Source: Terricaulis silvestris
GTDB taxonomy: Bacteria; Pseudomonadota; Alphaproteobacteria; Caulobacterales; Aquidulcibacteraceae
DNA length: 64,000 nt
NCBI RefSeq assembly: GCF_009792355.1
Contig: NZ_CP047045.1
Span: forward strand, 2,382,501-2,446,500
Reading direction: 5' to 3'
Position numbers and translations under genes: made by a program. The notes below the pieces were generated by a model. That model ran no database searches. It saw only the letters and a program-made list of their open reading frames with translations, and was not told the DNA's origin. Of the stretch, positions 28,202-37,731 are shown in pieces (position 1 is the first letter of the stretch; each line of letters opens with the position of its first letter).

Positions 28202-28232
28202 AGCAAAAGGGCCGCCCAGAGGACGGCCCTTT
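28202..28232 (-). terminator. Rho-independent terminator after recA
   Basis: On the minus strand a 9-bp perfect stem (AAAGGGCCG with CGGCCCTTT, 28206-28214 and 28224-28232) with a 9-base loop is followed by TTTTGC. It lies about 100 bp downstream of the recA stop, before alaS. Confidence 0.75.
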
Positions 28233-28332
28233 CCGCAGACCTTCAGGTAATTCGCCGGCCGGCCCAGAAACATGGCCAGGGCATGGGGTCGGGTCGGCTA
28301 CACGCCTCCGAACCAGCCGGCGAAACTTGTTC

Positions 28333-29412
28333 CTATTCGCCTTCAGCGGCGTCCTTGGCCTCTTCGTCGTTCGGCGGCGAGTACATCGCGTCCGCCACCA
28401 CCGCCGATTTGCCGCGGATCTTATCTTCGATCTCGATTGCCACGGCCTTGTTCTCCTTCAAGAACCGGCGCGCGGCCTCCTTGCCTTGGCCGATCTTCTG
28501 CGAACCGTAGGCGTACCAAGCGCCGGACTTATCGATCACGCCGGCCTTCACGCCGAGCTCAACCAATTCGCCGGTCTTGGAGATGCCTTCGCCGTAGATG
28601 ATGTCGAACTGCACCTGCTTGAACGGCGGCGCCACCTTGTTCTTCACCACTTTGACGCGGGTTTCCGAACCGATGACTTCGTCGCGCTCCTTGATCTGGC
28701 CGGTGCGACGGATGTCCAGACGCACCGAGGCGTAGAACTTCAGCGCGTTGCCGCCCGTGGTCGTCTCCGGGTTGCCGTACATCACGCCGATCTTCATGCG
28801 GATCTGGTTGATGAAGATCACCAGCGTGTTCGACTTCGAGATCGAGGCCGTCAGCTTGCGCAACGCCTGGCTCATCAACCGCGCTTGCAGGCCCGGCAGG
28901 CTATCGCCCATCTCGCCTTCGATTTCCGCGCGTGGCGTCAACGCCGCCACAGAGTCGATCACCAGCACATCGACCGCGCCCGAGCGCACCAATGTGTCGG
29001 TGATCTCCAGCGCTTGTTCGCCAGTGTCCGGCTGCGAGACCAGCAGATCGTCGAGATCGACGCCAAGCTTGCGGGCATAGATCGGATCGAGCGCGTGTTC
29101 GGCGTCCACGAACGCGCACACGCCGCCGCTCTTTTGCGCTTCCGCGATCACGTGCAGCGCGAGTGTCGTCTTGCCCGAACTTTCCGGGCCATAAATTTCA
29201 ACGATGCGGCCCTTGGGCAGGCCACCAATGCCGAGCGCAATGTCGAGCGACAGCGAACCGGTCGAGATTGCTTCGATCTCCACCACCGGCTTCTCGCCCA
29301 AGCGCATCACCGAGCCTTTGCCGAAGGCTTGGTCGATCTGCTTCAGAGCGGCTGAGAGGGCCTTCTGCTTGTCCGTTTCCACCGCTTCCTCAACGAGCTT
29401 CAGCTTGGCCAT
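28333..29412 (-). CDS. recA: Recombinase A
   Basis: A 359-residue RecA when started at the ATG at 29412 ([12 protein letters not shown]), which has a GGGAGGCG site; an upstream in-frame ATG at 29469 lies in the promoter region. Walker A is [13 protein letters not shown], the Walker B strand is in [23 protein letters not shown], and loop L2 with [24 protein letters not shown] is complete. The C-terminus is acidic, as usual. It catalyses strand exchange and activates LexA self-cleavage. An SOS box lies about 100 bp upstream, and a terminator follows. Confidence 0.98.
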   Translation of the reverse strand: MAKLKLVEEAVETDKQKALSAALKQIDQAFGKGSVMRLGEKPVVEIEAISTGSLSLDIALGIGGLPKGRIVEIYGPESSGKTTLALHVIAEAQKSGGVCAFVDAEHALDPIYARKLGVDLDDLLVSQPDTGEQALEITDTLVRSGAVDVLVIDSVAALTPRAEIEGEMGDSLPGLQARLMSQALRKLTASISKSNTLVIFINQIRMKIGVMYGNPETTTGGNALKFYASVRLDIRRTGQIKERDEVIGSETRVKVVKNKVAPPFKQVQFDIIYGEGISKTGELVELGVKAGVIDKSGAWYAYGSQKIGQGKEAARRFLKENKAVAIEIEDKIRGKSAVVADAMYSPPNDEEAKDAAEGE

Positions 29413-29508
29413 CTTATCCGCCTCCCACTTGGCCCTGAGTCCAGCTCTAAAGGCCATCGGCCAGCCCATGCGCCCGCCGAGGAATCATTTGTACCGCGTT
29501 TGTTCTCA

Positions 29509-29523
29509 GAACACAAGCGGAAC
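29509..29523 (-). promoter_or_regulatory. LexA (SOS) box of recA
   Basis: On the minus strand GTTC-N7-GTTC (GTTCCGCTTGTGTTC) matches the alphaproteobacterial LexA operator exactly. It lies 97 bp upstream of the recA start, where it would repress recA until DNA damage. Confidence 0.85.
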
Positions 29524-29663
29524 ATCTCGGGATTTGGAACGCCGATAAGCCAAACGCAACGACGGCTAAATACTGTGGCTCGCGTCGGCGAACAGCCCAA
29601 GCCCTATTCCCACGCCGCTGTTCCCGCGCTTTAGTCAGAGCCGGGGAAACGGAGACTGCCCAC

Positions 29664-29897
29664 ATGGCATCGTCGCTCGCGCCACTGCCGCCGACAGGCC
29701 GCCATCCGGCGACGCTCGAGGGCGTGAGTTCGTTTCGCGTGAAGACGGCTGCAATCTCGCGCCCAGCCGGCCCGTTACAGAAGCCCGACCCGAACATGAT
29801 CCTCGTCACCGCGCCCGACGGCGGCGTCATCGTCTATCCGCCGAGCGAGAAACTCGTGATCCTCGCGGCGAAGCGTTTGCGCAAAACTGGGCGCTGA
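29664..29897 (+). CDS. Small hypothetical protein
   Basis: A 77-residue protein divergent from recA. It begins MASSLAPLPPTGRHPATLEG, has a proline-rich N-terminus and a C-terminal beta-strand pair (NMILVTAPDGGVIVYPPSEKLVILAAKRLRKTGR). No family recognised. A GGGGAAACGGAGA stretch precedes the start. The gene fills the space between recA and the membrane protein at 29909. Confidence 0.5.
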   Translation: MASSLAPLPPTGRHPATLEGVSSFRVKTAAISRPAGPLQKPDPNMILVTAPDGGVIVYPPSEKLVILAAKRLRKTGR

Positions 29898-29908
29898 CGC
29901 GAACGTCG

Positions 29909-30196
29909 TTGTCTCGACTTCCGACATACGTCTCGCTTCCGATCATCGCCACGACTTTGGCGAGCTTCTATTTCGGCCTTGTATCGCAACCGCTCTGGCT
30001 TGTGGTTCCAGCGGTTTTGGCGCTTGGCGTCGGCCTCGTGTTTTACTTGGAAGAGCGACGCGAGGGCGCAACGCCCGTGCGGTCACTAGCGGTCGCGTCG
30101 CTGGCCTCCTTTGTTATGAGCCTTTGGACGCTCGTGCTGAGCGCCATCATTTACGGCTTTGGTGCTGCCCTCGATGGGCTAAGCGCCGCGCCCTAA
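29909..30196 (+). CDS. Small membrane protein
   Basis: A 95-residue protein with a TTG start at 29909, eleven bases after the previous gene. Three hydrophobic segments are visible: residues 8-26, 29-46 and 66-88, the middle pair joined by a short loop with LEERREGATPVR. No family recognised. The start is uncertain, since TTG is rare and no strong binding site is present. The stop overlaps the convergent pirin gene by four bases. Confidence 0.55.
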   Translation: MSRLPTYVSLPIIATTLASFYFGLVSQPLWLVVPAVLALGVGLVFYLEERREGATPVRSLAVASLASFVMSLWTLVLSAIIYGFGAALDGLSAAP

Positions 30197-31059
30197 GCGA
30201 ACGCAGCGATGTCGCCGAACTTGCCGGCGTTGAAATCCACGATGGCCTGACGGATCTCGCCTTCCGTGTTCATCACGAACGGCCCGTACTGCACCACCGG
30301 CTCGTTGATCGGCTCGCCGCTCAGCACCAACAGCTTCGCATCGCTCTCCGCTTCAATAGCGATCGCGCCGCCATCGCGCGCGAACAGCACGAATTGCGAC
30401 GCGCCGGCGCTTTCGCCGCTGTGCAGCTTCACCGAGCCGCTCTGCACCAACAGCGCCAGCGTATGGCCTTCCGGCAGCGCGAACTCCGTCTTCGCGCCCG
30501 CCTTCAAGCGCACGTCCCAAATGTTGATCGGCGTGAACGTCTTCGCCGGCCCGCGCGCGCCAGCGTACTCGCCCGCAATCACGCGCACGCGTCCGCCGTC
30601 GATCGCGACAGACGGAATCGCGCCGTCCAGCAGCGTCTGATAGCCAGGCGGCGACATCTTATCCTTCGCCGGCAGGTTCACCCAAAGCTGGACCATCTCC
30701 ATGGCGCCGCCCTTCTCGGTGAATGCCTTGGAGTGAAACTCCTCGTGCAGAATGCCGGACGCCGCCGTCATCCATTGCACGTCGCCTGGGCCGATATGGC
30801 CGCCATTGCCGGTGCTATCGCGGTGATCGACTTCGCCTTCATAGACGATGGTCACCGTCTCGAAGCCGCGATGCGGATGCACGCCCACGCCCCGCTTTTG
30901 CGTCGCCGGCTCAAACTGGTAGGGCTGCGCATAGTCGAGCAGAATGAACGGGCTCACCGCGTCGCCATGCGTCTGCGGCGAAAACATCGAGCGCACCGGA
31001 AAGCCGTCGCCCACCCAATGCGGGCGCGGGGCATCATGCAAAGCGAGCAGTTTTCTCAT
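30193..31059 (-). CDS. Pirin family protein
   Basis: A 288-residue bicupin (start at 31059, [26 protein letters not shown]). The N-terminal cupin has the metal-binding set typical of pirins: [24 protein letters not shown] and [19 protein letters not shown] (His and Glu). The C-terminal cupin is degenerate. YhhW-like pirins act as quercetinases or regulatory proteins; the function here is not fixed by sequence. The start at 31095 sometimes preferred would add 12 residues. Confidence 0.92.
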   Translation of the reverse strand: MRKLLALHDAPRPHWVGDGFPVRSMFSPQTHGDAVSPFILLDYAQPYQFEPATQKRGVGVHPHRGFETVTIVYEGEVDHRDSTGNGGHIGPGDVQWMTAASGILHEEFHSKAFTEKGGAMEMVQLWVNLPAKDKMSPPGYQTLLDGAIPSVAIDGGRVRVIAGEYAGARGPAKTFTPINIWDVRLKAGAKTEFALPEGHTLALLVQSGSVKLHSGESAGASQFVLFARDGGAIAIEAESDAKLLVLSGEPINEPVVQYGPFVMNTEGEIRQAIVDFNAGKFGDIAAFA

Positions 31060-31175
31060 TGCCCAGAAAATGGGCCGCGACGCGCGCGCAGGCAATAAGG
31101 CACACGCTTGATCCCGTCACGCCACGGCCCCACTTGGAGCCAGCGCATATTCCCGCGCCCTCCCAAGGACGACCC

Positions 31176-32045
31176 ATGGCACAGCTCGACTCCTCCCTCG
31201 CCGCGCGTTCCGGCACCTTCAAAATCGGCGGCCAAATCGAAGTGAACCGCTTGGGCTTCGGCGCCATGCGCGTCACGGGCCGCGGCATCTGGGGCCAACC
31301 CGAGAACAAAGCCGAAGCCATCGCCACTTTGAAGCGCCTGCCCGAACTCGGCATCAACTTCATCGACACCGCGGAATCGTACGGCCCGCACGTTTCCGAA
31401 GAGCTTATCCGCGAAGCGCTACATCCCTATGACGCCCTGCTCATCGCCACCAAAGGCGGCCTGACGCGCGGCGGGCCTGACGATTGGGGCCAGGATGGCC
31501 GTCCCGAAAAACTCATCGCCGACGCCAAAGGCAGTTTGAAGCGTCTCGGCGTCGAGCAGCACAAGCTCTGGCAACTCCACCGCATCGACACCAAAGTCCC
31601 AGCGAACGAACAATTCGACGCCGTGAAGTCTCTGCTCTATCAAGGCATCATCGCGCACGCGGGCTTGAGCGAAGTCAGCGTCGCCGACATCAAGGCGGCG
31701 CAAAAAGTCTTCCCCGTCGCGACGGTGCAGAACCTCTACAATCTCGCCAGCCGCCAAAGCGAAGACGTGCTCGCCTACTGCGAAGCGCAAAACATCGGCT
31801 TCATCCCCTGGTACCCGCTCAACGCCGGCGAACTGGCGCGCGAAGGCTCGATCCTCGACAAGATCGCAAAAGCCAAAGGCGCGGCGCCCAGCCAAATCGC
31901 GCTCGCCTGGGTGCTGAAGCGGAGTCCGGTGATGCTGCCCATCCCGGGCACCGGCAAGGTCAAGCACTTGGAAGAAAACACCCAAGCAGCCGCCATCGAA
32001 CTCACCGCGGAAGAGTTCGACGCGCTTGATAAAGCGGGGCGCTGA
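31176..32045 (+). CDS. Aldo/keto reductase family oxidoreductase
   Basis: A 289-residue AKR (start at 31176, [20 protein letters not shown]). Key residues: Asp and Tyr in [16 protein letters not shown], Lys in [13 protein letters not shown] and His in [11 protein letters not shown], i.e. the catalytic Tyr/Asp/Lys/His set. The NADPH-binding end [23 protein letters not shown] is present. It reduces aldehydes or ketones using NADPH; substrate is unknown. It is divergent from pirin, 116 bp away. The longer in-frame start at 31059 would overlap the pirin start. Confidence 0.93.
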   Translation: MAQLDSSLAARSGTFKIGGQIEVNRLGFGAMRVTGRGIWGQPENKAEAIATLKRLPELGINFIDTAESYGPHVSEELIREALHPYDALLIATKGGLTRGGPDDWGQDGRPEKLIADAKGSLKRLGVEQHKLWQLHRIDTKVPANEQFDAVKSLLYQGIIAHAGLSEVSVADIKAAQKVFPVATVQNLYNLASRQSEDVLAYCEAQNIGFIPWYPLNAGELAREGSILDKIAKAKGAAPSQIALAWVLKRSPVMLPIPGTGKVKHLEENTQAAAIELTAEEFDALDKAGR

Positions 32046-32112
32046 CGCAGAACATGGGAACACCTCAGCTTCGCCCGCATTTCGCTCAGGCCTGCGCGCA
32101 CTAGGAGTTGCC

Positions 32113-32706
32113 ATGAGACTGTTAGCCACCACCGCCCTCGCTTTGATCCTCGCTGCGTGCAACCCAGCGCCGCCGCCCGCTGAATCCACCGATGCGCCAG
32201 TTGCCACCGAGGCGCCGGTCGATACCAACGCCATCACCGCGAACGGCTGGGGGCCGCTCCATGTCGGCATGACGCGCGCTGAAGTGACCGCCGCCGTTGG
32301 CGCCGGCAATCCCAACGCCGTCGGCGGCGCCGATCCGGCGTCGTGCGATCTCTTCCATCCCGCGCGTGCGCCTGAAGGCATGCTGGTGATGATCCAGCAG
32401 GACGTGCTCACCTCCATCATCCTGCGCAACAACACCGAACTCAAAACCGATCGCGGCTTCGGCGTTGGCGACACAAGCGCTGCGATCAAAGCCGCGTACG
32501 GCGCCAGCGCTGCATCCGAGCCGCATAAGTACGTCGATGGCGCGGAATACATCACGATCTGGACCGTCGGCGCCCCCGCCAACGCCACCACCTTCGTGCA
32601 AGACCCCGCCGCCCGCGGCGTCCGCTACGAGACGGACGCGCAAGGCGTGGTGACCGCAGTGCACGCGGGTGGGCCGAGCATTCAGAATGTTGAGGGGTGT
32701 TTGTAG
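32113..32706 (+). CDS. Lipoprotein of unknown function
   Basis: A 197-residue protein starting at the ATG at 32113, with a TAGGAG site. It carries a lipoprotein signal (MRLLATTALALILAAC, lipobox LAAC), then a Pro/Ala-rich linker and one compact domain (NGWGPLHVGMTRAEVTAAVG to VGDTSAAIKAAYG) resembling the repeated halves of small periplasmic proteins with an SH3-like or BamE-like G-M-T/S-R-x-E-V pattern. The function is unknown. Its end overlaps the longest version of the next gene. Confidence 0.75.
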   Translation: MRLLATTALALILAACNPAPPPAESTDAPVATEAPVDTNAITANGWGPLHVGMTRAEVTAAVGAGNPNAVGGADPASCDLFHPARAPEGMLVMIQQDVLTSIILRNNTELKTDRGFGVGDTSAAIKAAYGASAASEPHKYVDGAEYITIWTVGAPANATTFVQDPAARGVRYETDAQGVVTAVHAGGPSIQNVEGCL

Positions 32707-32747
32707 GCGCTCTAGTCACACGGCTTCACCAAGCGCACATTCGCCCG

Positions 32748-33113
32748 GTGAAGCGGCTAGCAAAAACCGAAGAGACGCTCGGGCGCGCCCGAAAACTGCG
32801 CCGTGAGATGAGCGATGAAGAGCGCATCCTTTGGATGCTGCTGCGAGACCGTCGCTTCGCCGGCTTCAAGTTTCGACGTCAAGTCCCGCTGGGCGACTAC
32901 GTAGCGGACTTCGCTTGCTTCGAGCGAAAGCTAATCGTCGAACTCGATGGCTCCCAGCACGCGGCGCCTGAGCAAGCGGCGTTTGATGCGAAGCGCACTG
33001 AAACGCTTCACGCCGCGGGCTTTCGTGTCTTGCGCATTTGGACGAGCGAACTCTTCGGCGAACGCGAACGAACGATGGAAACGATCCTCAACGCACTCCA
33101 CGGCAGGGCGTGA
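32748..33113 (+). CDS. DUF559 endonuclease-domain protein (Vsr-like)
   Basis: A 121-residue protein if started at the GTG at 32748 (VKRLAKTEETLGRARKLRREMSDEER); an upstream GTG at 32697 would overlap the lipoprotein. The core is a PD-(D/E)xK-type nuclease: LGDYVADFACFERKLIVELDGSQH contains the Asp, Glu and Asp-Gly motif, and FRVLRIWTSELF is the terminal strand. DUF559 proteins resemble the Vsr mismatch nuclease and usually lie near genomic repeats. A palindromic repeat follows immediately (33117-33262). Confidence 0.9.
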   Translation: MKRLAKTEETLGRARKLRREMSDEERILWMLLRDRRFAGFKFRRQVPLGDYVADFACFERKLIVELDGSQHAAPEQAAFDAKRTETLHAAGFRVLRIWTSELFGERERTMETILNALHGRA

Positions 33114-33116
33114 ACG

Positions 33117-33262
33117 GTCTTCTCCCCTTGTGGGAGAAGACAGACCGGAGCGAAGCGGAGGTCAGATGAGGGGAGCCGGCGCCAGCGCTTCCAACTCAAG
33201 CGCCCTTACCCTCACCTGCGTTTGCTCTCGCAAACGCTGTCCTCTCCCACAAGGGGAGAGGA
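33117..33262. repeat. Intergenic palindromic repeat, REP/BIME-like
   Basis: Two hairpin-rich arms: TTCTCCCCTTGTGGGAGAA at 33119-33137 and CCTCTCCCACAAGGGGAGAGG at 33241-33261, with the conserved inner segments CGGAGCGAAGCGGAGGTCAGATGAGG and CCCTCACCTGCG. Same family as at 16940 and 62930. The right arm may terminate cckA transcription. It directly follows the DUF559 gene. Confidence 0.75.
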
Positions 33263-33263
33263 C

Positions 33264-35876
33264 CTAAGCCGCCGTCGCGAGGATTTCCTTCACGCGGCCG
33301 ACGAGCTGCTCCATCGTCACCGGCTTGCTCATGTAGTGCACCGGGTATTGCTCCAGCATGTGGCTGAAGCTTTCCGGCGCGTAGCCTGACAAGAACAGCA
33401 CCTTGGCGTTGCCGATGTATGCGGGGTCCGCTTCCTGCAGCATCTCGGGGCCGGTCATGATCGGCATCGAGACGTCGGAGATGATGATGTCGTACGCGCC
33501 CGGATTGCGCGACATCACTTCAAGCGCCTCTTCGCCGTTCTCGGCTTCCTCGACCTCGTAGCCGCACTCCTTGAGATTGCGCGCGATCGAGCGCCGCACC
33601 GCGGTCTGATCTTCCACGAACAGAATCTTGCCGCGGCCCGCCACATCCTTCGTCGCCGGCTTCAGCAGCGCGCGTTCTTTTGCGGAGATTTCGTCGAGCT
33701 CTTCCTGTGTCGGGATGTATTCCGGCAGGAAGATGCGGAACGTGGTGCCGACGCCCAGCTTCGACGTGAAGAAGATGTAGCCGCCGGATTGCTTGATGAT
33801 GCCGTAGCTGGTGGCGAGACCAAGCCCGGTGCCTTTGCCGGCCTCCTTGGTCGAGTGATACGGGCGGAAGATCTTCGCCGCATGCTCGGGCTTGATGCCG
33901 CCGCCGGTGTCTTCCACTTCGATCAAAGTGTACTTACCGTCCTCGATCGGATTGTGCCCCAGCCCACGCGCCGCTTCCGCCGTGATCACCGAGGTGCGCA
34001 CCGTGAGCTTGCCGTCGCGCGGCATCGGCGACCCGGCCGGCGTCATCGCATCGCGCGCATTGGTGGCGAGATTGATCAGCACGCGCTCAAGCTGCGTCTT
34101 GTCCACCTTCACGAACGGCAGATCGCGTCCGTGGCGAATTTCGTACGGGATCGACGCGCCCATGATGCGGCGGATCAGTTCCTGCTTCGAGCCGATGAAG
34201 TCGCCCACATCGAACACTTCGCGCGCGAACGTTTGCTGACGCGCATAGGCGCGCAGCATTTCTGAGAGCTCCTTCGCGGTCACAGCGTGGTCGGAAATCT
34301 CGCGCAGCATCGGATAGTCCGCATCGCCCACCGGGTGGCGGCGCAGCAGCGTCGAGCACGTCTGCATCACGACCGTCAGCAGGTTGTTGAAGTCGTGCGC
34401 GACGCCCGCGGCCAGTTCGCCGATTTCACGCATCTTCTCAGACTGCGCCAACCGCGTCTCAAGTTCGCGCTGCTGCGAGACGTTCAGCACATACGCAATG
34501 CCGCGCCCTTCAGGCGAGCGCGCGAAATGGACGTGCACCGCTGTCGGCGGCGTGGTGGCGAGCGTGATCTCGATCGGATCGTTCATCGCCTGGCGCAGAC
34601 GATGCGCCAACGCACTCGGCCCTTCCGACGCGTCGAACAAATCCGCGAACGGCGCGCTCGGCGTCGCGCGGCCTTGCGTCATTTCCATCAGCGCCGCGTT
34701 GGAATCCAGCACCGCAGCCGACGCTGGATCAATGCCATCGAGCACAGCCATCCCGAACGGCGCATTGGCGAACACGCCGCCATCGGCGTTGGTCATGTCC
34801 GTGCGCACCACCGCCGGCGTTTCCGGCGCTTCCGCGTCGGAGAAGAACACCAAAGTCCGCGCCGCACCGTCAACGTCATCCGCCGGCCAGAACGACAGCA
34901 CTGACGCTTGCGTCTCGTGGCCATCAATCCCCTTCAGCGTGATCCGCGAGCGCGACGGCCCGAACCCACGCCGGTCACGCCGCACCAAGCGCGACGCATC
35001 TTCCTTCACGAAGTCCTTGACCCGCAGCAGCGAAGGATCGTCGCCTAGGCCAAGCACCGCGCGCAGCGAGCGGTTCATATAAACAATCGTGCCATCCGCG
35101 CGCGCCGCGAAGAAGCCAACCGGTGAATCATCCAAGAAGAGTTGACGCCCCTCTTCAGCCTGTCCGCTCTGCTCGCTCGCCGCGCCCATTTCGCGCAAAC
35201 GCCACAGCACGTAACCGCCCGGCATCGGACCAACGCACGCTTCGTAGCGCGCGTGTCTGCCGCTGAGCGCGCCGGTCGCCGGCAATTCCTCGCGCCGCGC
35301 CTGCCCGAGCTGTGCCGCCTTCGACAGCCGGAACATCGGCGCCGACAGCATTGGGTCCGCGCCGAACAAGCGGCTCAGCATCGGCGGTCGATCGCTATCG
35401 CCCAGCACGCCCGTGGCGTGCGCGATTTCGAGATAGGCCTGGTTGCCGACTAGAGGAGACAAGCTCGCGTCGGTGATCAGCGCCGCCTCATCCAGCGCTT
35501 CGATCAACGCGAACTCACGATTGCCGCTATGCAGCGCCGACGCCGCGATCGCGCCGCGCTCCGGAAACGCGCCGTGCTTGCGCCCAGCGCCGCGCGACAT
35601 CCAAAAGAACAGCACCATGCCCGCGGCCGCCAGCAGCACCAGCAACACCGCGCCGGCTTGCCCAACGCTCGGCCCCGCCGTGATCGCAATACCCGCCGCG
35701 GCGACGCCAACTGTCACCGAGATCCAGAACAGGATCTGCAGCGGATCGAGCCGCCCGCCGCTGCGCGGTGGTGGGAGTTCTGCGTGATCTGTCATTGGCG
35801 CGCCTGTTAGCGGCGCACTTGACCCCGATTCGGGGCGCCGATCACGTTGCGACACAGAGGGAAATCCATCCGCCAT
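33264..35876 (-). CDS. cckA: Cell-cycle hybrid histidine kinase CckA
   Basis: A hybrid kinase of 870 residues from the ATG at 35876 (GGAG eight bases upstream, 14 bp after flhB); the ATG at 35795 is an alternative. Two transmembrane helices (about 46-68 and 73-93) are followed by PAS-like domains, HisKA with His494 (GVAHDFNNLLTVV), HATPase (NLATNARDAM, GTGLGLATSYG) and a receiver with phospho-acceptor Asp801 (DIIISDVSMPIMTG) and Lys in MSKPV. CckA phosphorylates ChpT and so controls CtrA. It follows flhB, as in Caulobacter crescentus. Confidence 0.95.
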   Translation of the reverse strand: MADGFPSVSQRDRRPESGSSAPLTGAPMTDHAELPPPRSGGRLDPLQILFWISVTVGVAAAGIAITAGPSVGQAGAVLLVLLAAAGMVLFFWMSRGAGRKHGAFPERGAIAASALHSGNREFALIEALDEAALITDASLSPLVGNQAYLEIAHATGVLGDSDRPPMLSRLFGADPMLSAPMFRLSKAAQLGQARREELPATGALSGRHARYEACVGPMPGGYVLWRLREMGAASEQSGQAEEGRQLFLDDSPVGFFAARADGTIVYMNRSLRAVLGLGDDPSLLRVKDFVKEDASRLVRRDRRGFGPSRSRITLKGIDGHETQASVLSFWPADDVDGAARTLVFFSDAEAPETPAVVRTDMTNADGGVFANAPFGMAVLDGIDPASAAVLDSNAALMEMTQGRATPSAPFADLFDASEGPSALAHRLRQAMNDPIEITLATTPPTAVHVHFARSPEGRGIAYVLNVSQQRELETRLAQSEKMREIGELAAGVAHDFNNLLTVVMQTCSTLLRRHPVGDADYPMLREISDHAVTAKELSEMLRAYARQQTFAREVFDVGDFIGSKQELIRRIMGASIPYEIRHGRDLPFVKVDKTQLERVLINLATNARDAMTPAGSPMPRDGKLTVRTSVITAEAARGLGHNPIEDGKYTLIEVEDTGGGIKPEHAAKIFRPYHSTKEAGKGTGLGLATSYGIIKQSGGYIFFTSKLGVGTTFRIFLPEYIPTQEELDEISAKERALLKPATKDVAGRGKILFVEDQTAVRRSIARNLKECGYEVEEAENGEEALEVMSRNPGAYDIIISDVSMPIMTGPEMLQEADPAYIGNAKVLFLSGYAPESFSHMLEQYPVHYMSKPVTMEQLVGRVKEILATAA

Positions 35877-35889
35877 CGGGCAGCTCCAC

Positions 35890-36972
35890 TCACAAACCAG
35901 TGCGCCGGCGGCCGCGCCGCCGGGCCAAACGCATGACGAAGCCAATGACCTTCGCCACCGCCTCGTAATGTTCCTTCGGAATCGGCCGATCGATCTCTGC
36001 CGTTGCGAAAAGTGCACGCGCCAACGGGGGATCTTCCACCAGCGGAATGTTGTGCTCCTCGGCGACTTCCCGAATTCGTGCCGCCACCGCATCGACGCCC
36101 ATCGCCAGACAGATCGGCGCGGGCGTCTCGCCAGGCTCGTATTTGAGCGCAATGGCGTAGTGAGTCGGGTTGGTGATCACGACGCTAGCCTGCGGCACGT
36201 TCTGCAGCATGCGCTGGCGTGAGCGCTGAATGCGGATGGCGCGGAGTTTCGCTTTCACCATCGGATCGCCGTCTTGCTGGCGTAGCTCTTCCTTGATTTC
36301 GCGCCGGCTCATCTTCTGGCGCTGCATGTAGCTTTGCCGTGTGAACACATAGTCCACCGCCGCCAGCAACGCCGCAGCACTCGCCATCGCGATCAGCATG
36401 TCGACGACGCGATCCTTGATGAACGGCAACAGCGCCGGCGGATCGAGCAGCGAGATGTTCTGCAGCTCTTCCTTGTGCGGCCACAGCACCGACACCAGAA
36501 CCGCACCCACGAGCACGAGCTTGGCCAGCGATTTCAGAAACGTGGCGAACGCAGCCTTGCCGAACACGCGCTTGAAGCCCTCGAATGGATTGAGCTTCTC
36601 GAGCTTCGGCGTGAGCTTTTCGCCGGTGAACGTCGGCGGCGCCTGGATGTAGCGCGCTGCAACGCTCGCGCCCGCCAGCGCCAAAGCTGTCAGGCCGAAG
36701 ATCGCCATCAGCTTCAGCACGATGCTGAACATCACCGCTTTCAGCGAGCCGGGATCGGACGAAAACTGATCCGGCATGGCGATGAAGCCGATGAAGCCGT
36801 GCGCCATCTGGCTCACGATCGGCCCGGACATGAACGCCACGATCGCCGTCACCGCGATCAGCGACAGCGCGGTGCCGACCTCCGGCGTGTAGATGATGTC
36901 GCCCTTCTCGCGCGCTTGTTCGAGCTTTCGCGGTGTCGGCTCTTCTGTTTTTTCATCATCATCAGCGGCCAT
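35890..36972 (-). CDS. flhB: Flagellar export switch protein FlhB
   Basis: A 360-residue protein of the flagellar type III export apparatus. It has four N-terminal membrane helices, a linker (QKMSRREIKEELRQQDGDPMVKAKLRAIR) and the cytoplasmic autocleavage domain with the NPTH site in ASVVITNPTHYAIALKY. FlhB switches export from rod-hook to filament substrates. The N-terminal TEEPTPRKLEQAREKG is the usual family start. It is the third gene of fliQ-fliR-flhB. Confidence 0.97.
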   Translation of the reverse strand: MAADDDEKTEEPTPRKLEQAREKGDIIYTPEVGTALSLIAVTAIVAFMSGPIVSQMAHGFIGFIAMPDQFSSDPGSLKAVMFSIVLKLMAIFGLTALALAGASVAARYIQAPPTFTGEKLTPKLEKLNPFEGFKRVFGKAAFATFLKSLAKLVLVGAVLVSVLWPHKEELQNISLLDPPALLPFIKDRVVDMLIAMASAAALLAAVDYVFTRQSYMQRQKMSRREIKEELRQQDGDPMVKAKLRAIRIQRSRQRMLQNVPQASVVITNPTHYAIALKYEPGETPAPICLAMGVDAVAARIREVAEEHNIPLVEDPPLARALFATAEIDRPIPKEHYEAVAKVIGFVMRLARRRGRRRTGL

Positions 36973-36975
36973 GGC

Positions 36976-37731
36976 TTATCCTAACCACGTCGCGTAGCGC
37001 TCAAGGCTATCGAGCCAGATCAGCATGCCCGTCGATAAGCCCAGCGCGATGACAACCAAACCGCCCATGATTTGCAGAGGCAAAACCACGAAGAACACTT
37101 GGATTTGCGGGATTAACCGCGACAGCACGCCCATGCCGACACGAAAGATCAGCCCAGCCGCGATCACCGGCATCGCGATCTGAAAGCCGACCCGGAATGA
37201 GGTCGAGACAGCATCCAACGCAAGCTGCGCCGCATCGCCAACCGGGGGCGTCGCACCCGGTGCGATGACGTCGTAGGAGCCAACGACGCCGAGCAAGAAC
37301 ATATGGTCGAGCCCGGTCGCGAAAATCAGCGCGACGCCCATGATGCTTAAGAACACAGCGAGCAACTGGCCCGATTGCGAGGCCGTCGGGTCGGCCGTTT
37401 GCGCAAACGCGATGCCGACTTCTAGGCCCATGATCTGACCCGCCGTCGCGGTCGCCGAAATCAGCATCCGCGCCGCCCCGCCGAGCATGATGCCAATCAG
37501 CACCTCAGCGCCGATTTGAAACGCCATCCCCCACGCCGTCTCCGCCGGCGGCGGGACCCGGCCCGCCAGCGCCGGTGCAACGCAGATCGCCATTGCCAGG
37601 GCGAACGCCAAACGGATGCGCGCTGGCACAGCCGTTTCGCCGAAGCCCGGCAACAGCATCACCATTGCGCCGATGCGTCCGAACAGCAGCGCCGTCGCCC
37701 AGATCTCGACGCCGTAGAGCGTGAGGTTCAT
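36976..37731 (-). CDS. fliR: Flagellar biosynthetic protein FliR
   Basis: A 251-residue membrane protein of the export gate, with about six hydrophobic segments. GLEVGIAFAQTADPTASQSGQ is the family signature; the C-terminal LPLQIMGGLVVIALG is also typical. The ATG at 37731 shares one base with the fliQ stop (TGATG), so translation is coupled. It lies three bases before flhB. Confidence 0.95.
   Translation of the reverse strand: MNLTLYGVEIWATALLFGRIGAMVMLLPGFGETAVPARIRLAFALAMAICVAPALAGRVPPPAETAWGMAFQIGAEVLIGIMLGGAARMLISATATAGQIMGLEVGIAFAQTADPTASQSGQLLAVFLSIMGVALIFATGLDHMFLLGVVGSYDVIAPGATPPVGDAAQLALDAVSTSFRVGFQIAMPVIAAGLIFRVGMGVLSRLIPQIQVFFVVLPLQIMGGLVVIALGLSTGMLIWLDSLERYATWLG

Noticed and set aside
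35877-36152. 92-codon N-terminal extension of CckA
   Set aside because: It overlaps flhB in another frame and is Arg/Trp-rich; the ATG at 35876 has a ribosome binding site.
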